A program made the position numbers and the translations under genes. This document shows, one piece after another, positions 37,763 to 45,183 of a stretch of 64,000 nucleotides of DNA. Position 1 is the first letter of the stretch, and every line of letters begins with the position of its first letter. The notes beneath the pieces are model-generated. The model saw only the letters and a list, made by a program, of their open reading frames with translations, did no database searches and was not told the DNA's origin. Origin of the DNA: Serratia plymuthica (lineage in GTDB: Bacteria; Pseudomonadota; Gammaproteobacteria; Enterobacterales; Enterobacteriaceae); contig NZ_CP068771.1 in NCBI RefSeq assembly GCF_018336935.1, positions 3,906,001 to 3,970,000 of the forward strand, in the 5' to 3' direction.

Positions 37763-38602
37763 ATGAAAGCCAAGTGGATTGCCGCACTGTGCCTGCTGCC
37801 GTTTATTCTGCTGTTCGGCGCGTTCCAAATCGCGCCGCTGGTGTGGATTGCGGTCAGCAGTTTTTTCAGCCAGACCAGCGGCTGGGGGCTGGGTAATTAC
37901 GTCGACGTCCTGACCTCGCCGTTCTATCTGCAGGCATTTCAGTTCTCGCTGGAGATCTCCCTTTGGTCGAGCGTGTACGGGCTGCTGATTGCTCTGGTCG
38001 GCAGTTACTCGCTGCGTCAACTGGGCCAGACGAGGTTCCATGATTTTGTGATGTCGTTTACCAACATGACCAGCAATTTTGCCGGAGTGCCGCTGGCCTT
38101 CGCCTTTGTCATTCTGTTGGGGTTGAACGGCTGCCTGACGTTGCTGCTGCGCAAGTATGGCCTGATGGAGAGCTTTAACCTCTACTCCAAAACCGGGCTG
38201 ATCGTGCTTTACACCTACTTCCAAATCCCGTTGGGCGTATTGCTGTTATACCCGGCGTTCGACGCGCTGCGCGAAGACTGGCGCGAATCGGCCTCGCTGC
38301 TCGGCGCCGGCCCGTGGCGCTACTGGCGGCATATCGGCCTGCCGGTGCTGGCGCCGGCGCTGATGGGCACCTTTGTCATCCTGCTGGCCAACGCGCTGGG
38401 GGCCTACGCCACGGTATATGCGCTGACCACCGGGAATTTCAACGTGATACCGATACGTATTTCGTCGCTGGTGGCGGGGGATATTTCCCTCGATCCGAAC
38501 CTGGCCAGCGCGCTGGCGATGCTGTTGGTGGCGATGATGGCGTTCATTACCCTGATCCATCAATGGCTGTTGCGCAGGAGCTACCTGAATGCGCGCTCAT
38601 AA
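37763..38602 (+). CDS. ABC importer permease, first subunit
   Basis: This 279-residue inner-membrane permease has about six hydrophobic segments and the EAA loop near residue 190 (DWRESASLLGAGPWRYWRHIGLP), which docks on the ATPase. The ATG at 37763, after AAGGGTG, starts at a typical membrane-leading sequence (KAKWIAALCLLPFILLFG); a longer in-frame extension overlaps the phosphoesterase gene and is not supported. It resembles the PotB/PhnU group. It ends in a TAATG overlap with a possible in-frame start of the next gene. Confidence 0.85.
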   Translation: MKAKWIAALCLLPFILLFGAFQIAPLVWIAVSSFFSQTSGWGLGNYVDVLTSPFYLQAFQFSLEISLWSSVYGLLIALVGSYSLRQLGQTRFHDFVMSFTNMTSNFAGVPLAFAFVILLGLNGCLTLLLRKYGLMESFNLYSKTGLIVLYTYFQIPLGVLLLYPAFDALREDWRESASLLGAGPWRYWRHIGLPVLAPALMGTFVILLANALGAYATVYALTTGNFNVIPIRISSLVAGDISLDPNLASALAMLLVAMMAFITLIHQWLLRRSYLNARS

Positions 38603-38619
38603 TGTTGCGGAGGGCGGCC

Positions 38620-39405
38620 ATGTCCCGTTTTGAAACCGGCTACCACCGCGTGGTGACCGGTCTGCTTTTGCTGATCCTACTGTTACCGCTGGCGGCGACG
38701 CTGATTTACGCGCTGGCCACCCAGTGGGGCGCCACCATCCTGCCGGACGGCTTTACCCTGAAGTGGGTGACGGCATTGTGGAGCGATCCCCGTTTCCTGC
38801 TGGCGCTGTGGCACTCGCTGCTGATCTGTTTCGGCACCCTGGTGCTGGCGGTGGTGGTGATTTTGCCGATGATGTTCGCGATTGCGTACTATTTTCCCAA
38901 ACTGGACGCGGTGATGAACGTGCTGATCCTGTTGCCGTTCGCCGTCCCGCCGGTGGTGTCGGCGGTCGGGCTGATGCAGTTGTTCGCCGCCGATCCGCTG
39001 CCGCTGCTCGGCACGCCCTGGATCCTGATCGGCTGCTACTTCTCGATTGCCCTGCCGTTTATTTACCGCGCCATCAGCAACAACATGCAGGCGATCAACC
39101 TGCGCGATCTGATGGACGCGGCACACCTGTTGGGCGCCAGCACCTGGCAGGCTGCGTTGCTGGTGGTGCTGCCGAACCTGCGCAAGGGCGGGATGATTGC
39201 GGTGCTGCTGTCGTTCTCGTTCCTGATTGGCGAATTCGTCTTCGCCAACCTGCTGGTGGGCAGCCAGTATGAAACGCTGCAGGTTTATCTCTATAACATG
39301 CGCAACGGCAGCGGCCACTTCACCAGCGCGCTGGTCATTTCTTATTTCGCCGTGGTGCTGATCGTCACCTGGCTGGCGAATTTGCTGAATAAAAATAAGG
39401 GTTAA
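38620..39405 (+). CDS. ABC importer permease, second subunit
   Basis: This 261-residue permease has about six membrane segments and an EAA loop (DLMDAAHLLGASTWQAALLVVLP). The ATG at 38620 is preceded by GGAGGG at 38609-38614 and is the best start; an in-frame ATG at 38602 overlaps the previous stop (TAATG) and is the alternative. It pairs with the previous gene to form the membrane channel of the importer. It resembles the PotC/PhnV group. Confidence 0.85.
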   Translation: MSRFETGYHRVVTGLLLLILLLPLAATLIYALATQWGATILPDGFTLKWVTALWSDPRFLLALWHSLLICFGTLVLAVVVILPMMFAIAYYFPKLDAVMNVLILLPFAVPPVVSAVGLMQLFAADPLPLLGTPWILIGCYFSIALPFIYRAISNNMQAINLRDLMDAAHLLGASTWQAALLVVLPNLRKGGMIAVLLSFSFLIGEFVFANLLVGSQYETLQVYLYNMRNGSGHFTSALVISYFAVVLIVTWLANLLNKNKG

Positions 39406-39408
39406 CGC

Positions 39409-40401
39409 ATGGCATATCTCACCGTCACCCGCCTCAATAAACACTACGGCCAGACCCAGGTGTTTCAGGATATCGATTTCACCGCCGAAGAGGGCGAGTT
39501 CGTCACGCTGCTCGGGCCGAGCGGCTGCGGTAAATCCACGCTGCTGCGCTGTCTGGCGGGGCTGACGTCGGTCGACAGCGGCCAAATCTTGCTGCAGGGC
39601 CAGGATCTGGTGCCGGTGCCGCCGCAAAAGCGCGGCATAGGTATGGTGTTCCAGAGCTATGCACTGTTCCCGAACATGACCGTTGAAGGCAACGTGGCGT
39701 TTGGTCTGAAAATGCAGAAGCTGGCGGCCGGGCAGATCCACCAGCGGGTACAGGAAGTGCTGGCGCTGGTGGAGTTGACCGAACTGGCGAAGCGTTATCC
39801 GCACCAACTGTCCGGCGGTCAGTGTCAGCGGGTGGCGCTGGCGCGCTCGCTGGTGACCCGCCCGCGCCTGCTGTTGCTCGACGAGCCGCTGTCGGCGCTG
39901 GACGCCCGTATCCGCAAACATCTGCGCGAGCAGATCCGCCGTATCCAGCGTGAACTGAACCTGACGGCAATCTTCGTCACCCACGATCAGGAAGAGGCGC
40001 TGACGTTGTCGGATCGCATCGTGCTGATGAACAAGGGCCAAATCGTGCAGAGCGGCGATGCGGAAACCCTGTACACCCAGCCGGCTAACGTCTTCGCCGC
40101 CGGGTTTATCGGCAACTACAACCTGCTGAGCGCCGAGCAGGCGAGCGCACTTACCGGCCGCAGTTATGCCGGCAAGGTGGCGATACGCCCTGAATCGATC
40201 GCGCTGCTGCCGGCCGGGCAGGGGATTGAGGGGGTGATCCTCAGCCATAGTCTGTTGGGGAATGTGGTACGCTACCGTGTCCAGGTTCGTGGCGTCGAGC
40301 TGTTGGTTGACGCGCTCAACCGGTCGGTCGAGGATTTACGGCCCGACGGCAGCGAAATTGGGCTACACTTGGAAACTGTTACATTACGGGAAGTTGCATG
40401 A
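39409..40401 (+). CDS. ABC importer ATPase
   Basis: This 330-residue ATPase has Walker [10 protein letters not shown] (residues 36-44), Q-loop, signature LSGGQ, Walker B LLLLDEP, D-loop SALD and switch His in FVTHDQEEAL. A TOBE-like domain follows from about residue 240 (VAIRPESIALLPAG). It belongs to the CUT1/PotA/PhnT-type importer ATPases. It starts 3 bases after the second permease. The five importer genes are all co-directional with gaps of 17 bases or fewer. Confidence 0.9.
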   Translation: MAYLTVTRLNKHYGQTQVFQDIDFTAEEGEFVTLLGPSGCGKSTLLRCLAGLTSVDSGQILLQGQDLVPVPPQKRGIGMVFQSYALFPNMTVEGNVAFGLKMQKLAAGQIHQRVQEVLALVELTELAKRYPHQLSGGQCQRVALARSLVTRPRLLLLDEPLSALDARIRKHLREQIRRIQRELNLTAIFVTHDQEEALTLSDRIVLMNKGQIVQSGDAETLYTQPANVFAAGFIGNYNLLSAEQASALTGRSYAGKVAIRPESIALLPAGQGIEGVILSHSLLGNVVRYRVQVRGVELLVDALNRSVEDLRPDGSEIGLHLETVTLREVA

Positions 40402-40528
40402 CTTCGCTGCGGCAATCAATGATAACTCCAGGGTAATTCCTGCCGTTGCGTTAACCCTCCAATATGCGGTCTGCAGCCTGTTACCGCTGTCCTGCCCGAC
40501 TACCGCCCGGCAGGCAGGATAGCCTGCT

Positions 40529-40653
40529 ATACCCGTCGCCTTTCAAGCTGCAGGTGTGTTGGCCGCGCGGTCTCACCCCAGTCACTTACTTGAGTAAGCT
40601 CCTGGGGATTCACCCGCTTGCCGCCGTCCTGCAGCCCGAAATTCATAGGGTAT
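40529..40653. repeat. ERIC element upstream of yjbB
   Basis: This 125-bp element is bounded by ATACCC and GGGTAT, with core CACCCCAGTCACTTACTTG and GTAAGCTCCTGGGGATTCAC, the best consensus match of the four in the window. It lies between the importer ATPase gene and yjbB; its right end contains an ATG at 40652 in frame with yjbB. The rest of the gap 40402-40696 holds no gene. Confidence 0.9.
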
Positions 40654-40696
40654 GGATTTGATTTTTCCTGCCGGGCGTGAATGGAGCGTATTTTCC

Positions 40697-42346
40697 GTGT
40701 TGACCCTTCTCCACCTGCTTTCTTCCGTGGCGCTGTTAGTGTGGGGTACCCACATCGTGCGCACCGGGATTATGCGGGTCTACGGCGCTAATCTGCGCCG
40801 GGTATTGAGCGACAGCGTCGAGAAAAAACCGCTGGCGTTCGTCTCCGGCATCGGCGTAACCGCGCTGGTGCAAAGCAGCAACGCCACCGCGCTGCTGGTC
40901 ACCTCTTTCGTCGCACAAGGGCTGGTGGGGCTGGCGCCTGCGCTGGTGATCATGCTGGGCGCCGACGTCGGCACCGCCTTGATGGCACGAGTGCTGACTT
41001 TCGATCTCTCCTGGCTGTCGCCGCTGCTGATTCTGGTCGGCGTTTTCCTGTTCCTCAGCCGTAAGCAAACCCGGGTTGGCCAAATGGGGCGCGTGTGCAT
41101 CGGCCTCGGGCTGATCGTACTGGCGCTGGAGCTGATCGTGGCCGCCGCGACGCCCATAACCCAGGCGGCGGGCGTGAAAGTGCTGTTCTCGTCGCTGACC
41201 GGCGACGTGATGCTGGATGCCCTTACCGGCGCGCTGTTCGCCATCGTCAGCTATTCCAGCCTGGCGGCAGTGTTGCTGACCGCCACCCTGACCGCATCCG
41301 GCGTGATCTCGCTGAAAGTGGCGCTGTGTCTGGTGATTGGCGCCAATCTTGGCAGTGGCCTGTTGGCGGTCATCAATACCAGCGGCCAGAACGCCGCCGG
41401 CCGCCGGGTGGCGCTCGGCAGCCTGCTGTTCAAGCTGATAGGCTGCGTGCTGGTGCTGCCGTTTGTCTCTTATCTGGCAGAGGTAATGACCCGATTGCCG
41501 GGCGAAAACGAAGAGCTGGTGATCTATTTTCACGTCTTCTACAACCTGATCCGCTGCCTGATGCTGATCCCGCTGGCCGGCCCGATGGCGCGTTTATGCG
41601 AAACTTTGATCGCCGACGTGGCGGCCGACGATCCCCGTCTGCGGCCGCGACACCTGGACGCCAGCGCGCTGGATACGCCGACGTTGGCGCTGGCCAATGC
41701 GGCGCGTGAAACCCTGCGCATGGGCGACGTGGTGGAACACATGATGATCCTGCATCGCGAAGTGCTGCACGGCAAGAATGGGCAGGATAAAGAGGTGCGC
41801 CGGCTGGACGACGATGTCGATGTGCTCTATACCGCCATCAAGCTGTATCTGGCGCAGATCCAAAAAGAGGATTTGGGCGAAGAGGATTCGCGCCGTTGGG
41901 CGGAAATCATCGAAATGGCGCTGAACCTGGAACAAGCCGGGGATATCATTGAGCGCATGACCGGTGACGTGGCGGCGAAATCGCACGCGGCGCGGCGGGC
42001 GTTCTCGGCGGAAGGCCTGGCGGAGCTGGATACGCTGCATGAGCGGCTGGTCGGCAACCTGCGCCTGAGCCTGTCGGTGTTCCTGTCCGGCGATCTTACC
42101 AGCGCCAAACGGCTGCGGCGCTCCAAGCACCGTTTTCGCATTCTGGATCGCCGCTACGCGCATGCGCACGTCGATCGTCTGCATCAGCAAAACGTGCAAA
42201 GCATCGAAACCAGTTCGCTGCATCTGGGGTTGTTGGGGGATATGAAGCGCCTGAACTCGCTGTTCTGCGCCGTGGCGTATAACGTGCTGGATCAGGATGA
42301 GCGCGATGATGAGCGTGAGTGGGACGATACGCCGAGCACGTTGTAA
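40697..42346 (+). CDS. yjbB: Na/Pi-cotransporter-family protein YjbB with PhoU-like domain
   Basis: This 549-residue protein has two Na/Pi cotransporter repeats (about residues 1-310, with VTALVQSSNATALLVTSFVAQG and YSSLAAVLLTATLTASG as the paired QSS/SS motifs) and a C-terminal PhoU-like helical domain (from about 340). E. coli YjbB is reported to export phosphate. I chose the GTG at 40697, preceded by GGAG (40683-40686), because it aligns with the E. coli start (MLTLLHLLS); the ATG at 40652 would add 15 residues encoded by the end of the ERIC element. metH-yjbB is contiguous in E. coli but split here by the importer cassette. Confidence 0.92.
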   Translation: MLTLLHLLSSVALLVWGTHIVRTGIMRVYGANLRRVLSDSVEKKPLAFVSGIGVTALVQSSNATALLVTSFVAQGLVGLAPALVIMLGADVGTALMARVLTFDLSWLSPLLILVGVFLFLSRKQTRVGQMGRVCIGLGLIVLALELIVAAATPITQAAGVKVLFSSLTGDVMLDALTGALFAIVSYSSLAAVLLTATLTASGVISLKVALCLVIGANLGSGLLAVINTSGQNAAGRRVALGSLLFKLIGCVLVLPFVSYLAEVMTRLPGENEELVIYFHVFYNLIRCLMLIPLAGPMARLCETLIADVAADDPRLRPRHLDASALDTPTLALANAARETLRMGDVVEHMMILHREVLHGKNGQDKEVRRLDDDVDVLYTAIKLYLAQIQKEDLGEEDSRRWAEIIEMALNLEQAGDIIERMTGDVAAKSHAARRAFSAEGLAELDTLHERLVGNLRLSLSVFLSGDLTSAKRLRRSKHRFRILDRRYAHAHVDRLHQQNVQSIETSSLHLGLLGDMKRLNSLFCAVAYNVLDQDERDDEREWDDTPSTL

Positions 42347-42395
42347 ACATATCTGAATCTGGTGAGGGAAATACGAAATTTCGCAGAAGTTGAGC

Positions 42396-42417
42396 GGGGC
42401 GCACATGGCTGCGCCCC
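42396..42417. terminator. GC-rich hairpin between convergent yjbB and the panS-like gene
   Basis: GGGGCGCA and TGCGCCCC pair around CATGGC. No T-run follows on the plus strand. Same type as the hairpins at 25297 and 34900. Confidence 0.55.
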
Positions 42418-42426
42418 GGCGTGAGA

Positions 42427-43344
42427 TTATTTTTTCTTGATCGGTCGGCCAGACCAGTACCCTGCCAGCAGCGAGCCGGAAAGGTTATGCCACACGGAGA
42501 ACAGGGCGCCCGGCAGCGCGGCCAGCGGTGAGAAGTAAATCTTGCCCAGCGTCGCCGCCAGCCCGGAGTTCTGCATGCCGACTTCAATGGCCAGCGTGCG
42601 GCAGGTGGATTCGTCGAAGCCGAACAGCTTGCCGCCCCAGTAACCGCTCAACAAGCCAATGCCGTTATGCAGGATCACTGCGATGATCACCACCAGCCCG
42701 ACGGAGGCGATGTGGCTCTGGCTGCCTGCGACCACCGCACTGATGATCGCCAGGATGCAGACCATCGACAGCGCCGGCAGGAACGGCTCGATACGTTTGA
42801 CGGTTTTGGTAAAGGTGTGATGCACGATCAAGCCCAGGCCAATCGGGATCACCACGATCTGCAGGATACTCAGCAGCATGCCCATCACATCGACGCTGAT
42901 TTCGGTATCGACATACAGACGGGTCAGCAGCGGCGTGGCGAATACGCCCACCAGCGTGGAGACCGCCGAAATGGTCACCGACAGCGCAACGTCTCCTTTT
43001 GCCAGGTAGATCATCACGTTGGAGGCGGTGCCGCTGGCAACGCTGCCGACCAGCACCATGCCGGCGGAAAGATCCGGCGGCATATGGAACAGCATCGCCA
43101 GCAACCAGGCCGCCAGCGGCATGATCAGATAATGCAGAAAGATGCCTGCCGCCACCGGCGCGGGGCGCGACAGTACGCGCTTGAAGTCATCCAGCCGCAG
43201 CGTGACGCCCATGGCGAACATGATCAGCATCAGCAGTGGGCTGACGTAGGGACCAATACCGGTAAAGGTGGTGGGCGTAGCGTAGGCGGCGACGGCGAGC
43301 AGCACCGCCCACAGGGGGAATAATCGGGTTAGCAGTGCCAACAT
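42427..43344 (-). CDS. BASS-family transporter, PanS-like
   Basis: This 305-residue inner-membrane protein of the bile acid:Na+ symporter superfamily has about 9-10 hydrophobic segments. Family motifs include [42 protein letters not shown] (the conserved crossover region) and [20 protein letters not shown]. It resembles PanS, a ketopantoate/pantoate transporter described in Salmonella, but substrate cannot be fixed by motif. It replaces the E. coli genes pepE-rluF-yjbD at this place. It lies downstream of lysC in the same direction, with a 112-base gap. Confidence 0.8.
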   Translation of the reverse strand: MLALLTRLFPLWAVLLAVAAYATPTTFTGIGPYVSPLLMLIMFAMGVTLRLDDFKRVLSRPAPVAAGIFLHYLIMPLAAWLLAMLFHMPPDLSAGMVLVGSVASGTASNVMIYLAKGDVALSVTISAVSTLVGVFATPLLTRLYVDTEISVDVMGMLLSILQIVVIPIGLGLIVHHTFTKTVKRIEPFLPALSMVCILAIISAVVAGSQSHIASVGLVVIIAVILHNGIGLLSGYWGGKLFGFDESTCRTLAIEVGMQNSGLAATLGKIYFSPLAALPGALFSVWHNLSGSLLAGYWSGRPIKKK

Positions 43345-43456
43345 GAATAGGGTTTTCCTTCAATAGGCTATCTTACTTGCCATGTTGAGTCCGGGCAGCG
43401 CCCGAACCCAAACCGGCTACGACGATATACGCCTATTGGCGCAGGTATTATTAAAA

Positions 43457-44824
43457 TTATTCGAACAGATTGTGGTGCAGGGTGCGTACTACCTGTTCGG
43501 CGTCATCGCCCGGCACCAGGAAGCACAGGTTGTAGCTGCTGGCGCCGTAGCAGATCATGCGGATATTGAACGGGTCAAGCACGCCGAACACCTCTTTGCC
43601 CACGCCGCAGGCCTGGGAAAGCTTGTTGCCGATTATCGCCACCAGCGCCAGATTCTCCTCCACTTCCACCCGACACAGCGACGACAACTCGGTCAGCAGC
43701 GAGGTGGTCAGCAGGCTGCCGCCGGTGGAGGTGGAGCCGGTGGTGTCCATGGTCAGTGCCACGCTGACTTCTGAGGTGGTGATCAAATCCACCGAAATAT
43801 TGTGGCGTGCCAGAATGCTGAACACTTCGGCCAGGAAACCGCGCGCGTGCAGCATATTGAGGCTGTGCAGCGTTAACAGGGTTTGTTTGCGGCGCAGCGC
43901 CAATGCGCGGAACAGCGGTGGGTTCTCGGTGGTATTGCACACCAGGGTGCCGCCGGCGGACGGATCCTTGCTGGAACCGACAAACACCGGAATATCGCTG
44001 CGTACCGCCGGCAACAGGGTGGCCGGGTGCAGCACTTTCGCGCCGAAGGTGGCCATTTCAGCCGCTTCTTCAAAGGTGATTTTGTCGATGCGCTTCGCCG
44101 TAGGGACCACGCGCGGATCGGTGGTGTAGATGCCCGGCACGTCGGTCCAGATATCTACCCGGCCGACGTTCAGCGCTTCACCCAGCAGGGCGGCGGTGTA
44201 ATCGCTGCCGCCACGGCCCAGCGTGGTGGTGCGGCCCTTAGGTTCGCTGCCGATAAAGCCTTGAGTGACGACCAGCGCTTCCTGCAGACGCGGTTTGAGC
44301 AGCGTCTGGGTCAGCTCTTTCAGTACCGCGCTGTCCGGCGTGGCGCGGCCGAAATGATCGTCGGTGTGCATCACTTTGCGTACGTCAAACCACTCCGCCT
44401 GCACCTTGCGGCTGCGCAGGATCTCAACGAAAAGCAGGGTGGACATCAGTTCGCCGTGGCTGACCAGCTCGTCGGTGAGTGCCGTAGAGGTCGCCAACGC
44501 CGCCGCTTCGGACAGCATGGCGATGTTTTCCAGCATGCGATCGATTTCCTCGCGGATCACCGCCGGGTTACCGAGGCGGTCGAGAATGGCGTACTGGATA
44601 CGGCGGATTTCATCGAGCTGGTAGCTGCGCTTGTCGACGTCGCTGCCTTCGGCCAATGCGACCAGCAGGTTGGTGACGCCCGCAGAAGCGGACAGGACTA
44701 CCAGGCGGACCTGCGGATTGGCGAGCACGACGTCGGCGCTGCGGTTCATGGCTTCATAGTCGGCAACGCTGGTGCCGCCGAATTTGGCCACAACGGTAGA
44801 ATTCTGGGGTACTGCTTGGTTCAT
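43457..44824 (-). CDS. lysC: Lysine-sensitive aspartokinase III
   Basis: This 455-residue enzyme phosphorylates aspartate at the start of the lysine/threonine/methionine pathways. The kinase domain begins VAKFGGTSVADYEAM and has TTLGRGGSDYTAALLGEAL; two C-terminal ACT domains (from about residue 310, LHSLNMLHARGFLAEVF) bind lysine for feedback inhibition. No homoserine dehydrogenase domain is present, so it is the monofunctional LysC type. A lysine riboswitch occupies the leader. The order lysC-pgi is as in E. coli, except that an antiporter gene lies between them. Confidence 0.97.
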   Translation of the reverse strand: MNQAVPQNSTVVAKFGGTSVADYEAMNRSADVVLANPQVRLVVLSASAGVTNLLVALAEGSDVDKRSYQLDEIRRIQYAILDRLGNPAVIREEIDRMLENIAMLSEAAALATSTALTDELVSHGELMSTLLFVEILRSRKVQAEWFDVRKVMHTDDHFGRATPDSAVLKELTQTLLKPRLQEALVVTQGFIGSEPKGRTTTLGRGGSDYTAALLGEALNVGRVDIWTDVPGIYTTDPRVVPTAKRIDKITFEEAAEMATFGAKVLHPATLLPAVRSDIPVFVGSSKDPSAGGTLVCNTTENPPLFRALALRRKQTLLTLHSLNMLHARGFLAEVFSILARHNISVDLITTSEVSVALTMDTTGSTSTGGSLLTTSLLTELSSLCRVEVEENLALVAIIGNKLSQACGVGKEVFGVLDPFNIRMICYGASSYNLCFLVPGDDAEQVVRTLHHNLFE

Positions 44825-44981
44825 GTAAAACCTCGTGTCAGGGATGCCCTACTTTGAGAGCACTTTTTTCCATAGCCTTGGCACAAGGGGAGAGCGATAA
44901 ACAGGGGGCAGACGTAGAGGTTGAAACTACGATACACCCAGAAGCGCCCCACCTTGCTGATTGCCCCCGCGGGGCAAACTT

Positions 44982-45118
44982 TGGTGACAACCCAGGGGAT
45001 TCAGCCCCTGTAGCCGATACGATGAATGCCGTGCATCACCCTACCTCGGCGTCGCTCCCCCTCCAGTGCCGTCATGGGAAACGGCTCCTCTGACACTCTA
45101 CCTGGGCGACGCGCCTCT
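44982..45118 (-). ncRNA. Lysine riboswitch (L box) in the lysC leader
   Basis: Read on the minus strand from 45118, the leader carries the hallmark segments AGAGGCGCG, GAGGAGCC, GGAGGGGGAGC, GCCGAGGT and the closing stem CAGGGGCTGAATCCCCTG, in the order of the E. coli lysC aptamer. The expression platform lies between here and the start codon (44825-44981); it includes the GC-rich palindrome GCCCCGCGGGGGC and ends with CTTGTGCCAAGGC. The whole leader 44825-45118 contains no gene. Lysine binding is expected to shut down lysC translation and destabilise its mRNA. Confidence 0.9.
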
Positions 45119-45123
45119 TCTGG

Positions 45124-45183
45124 CTTGCGCACCGGGTGCGCAAGTAGGCTGATAGGAATAGCCGGTTATTGCGCTTGTGTCAA
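45124..45183 (-). promoter_or_regulatory. lysC promoter with a 10-bp hairpin at the transcript start
   Basis: On the minus strand TTGACA (45183-45178), a 17-base spacer and TATTCC (45160-45155) form a likely promoter that overlaps the stop codon of the antiporter gene. About ten bases further, CTTGCGCACC and GGTGCGCAAG (45124-45144) form a perfect 10-bp inverted repeat, separated from the riboswitch by only five bases. Confidence 0.55.

Noticed and set aside
38683..40248. A 521-codon open frame antisense to the second permease and the ATPase genes
   Set aside because: It spans two real genes on the other strand; the composition (Gln, His, Arg rich) is that of a reverse-frame shadow.
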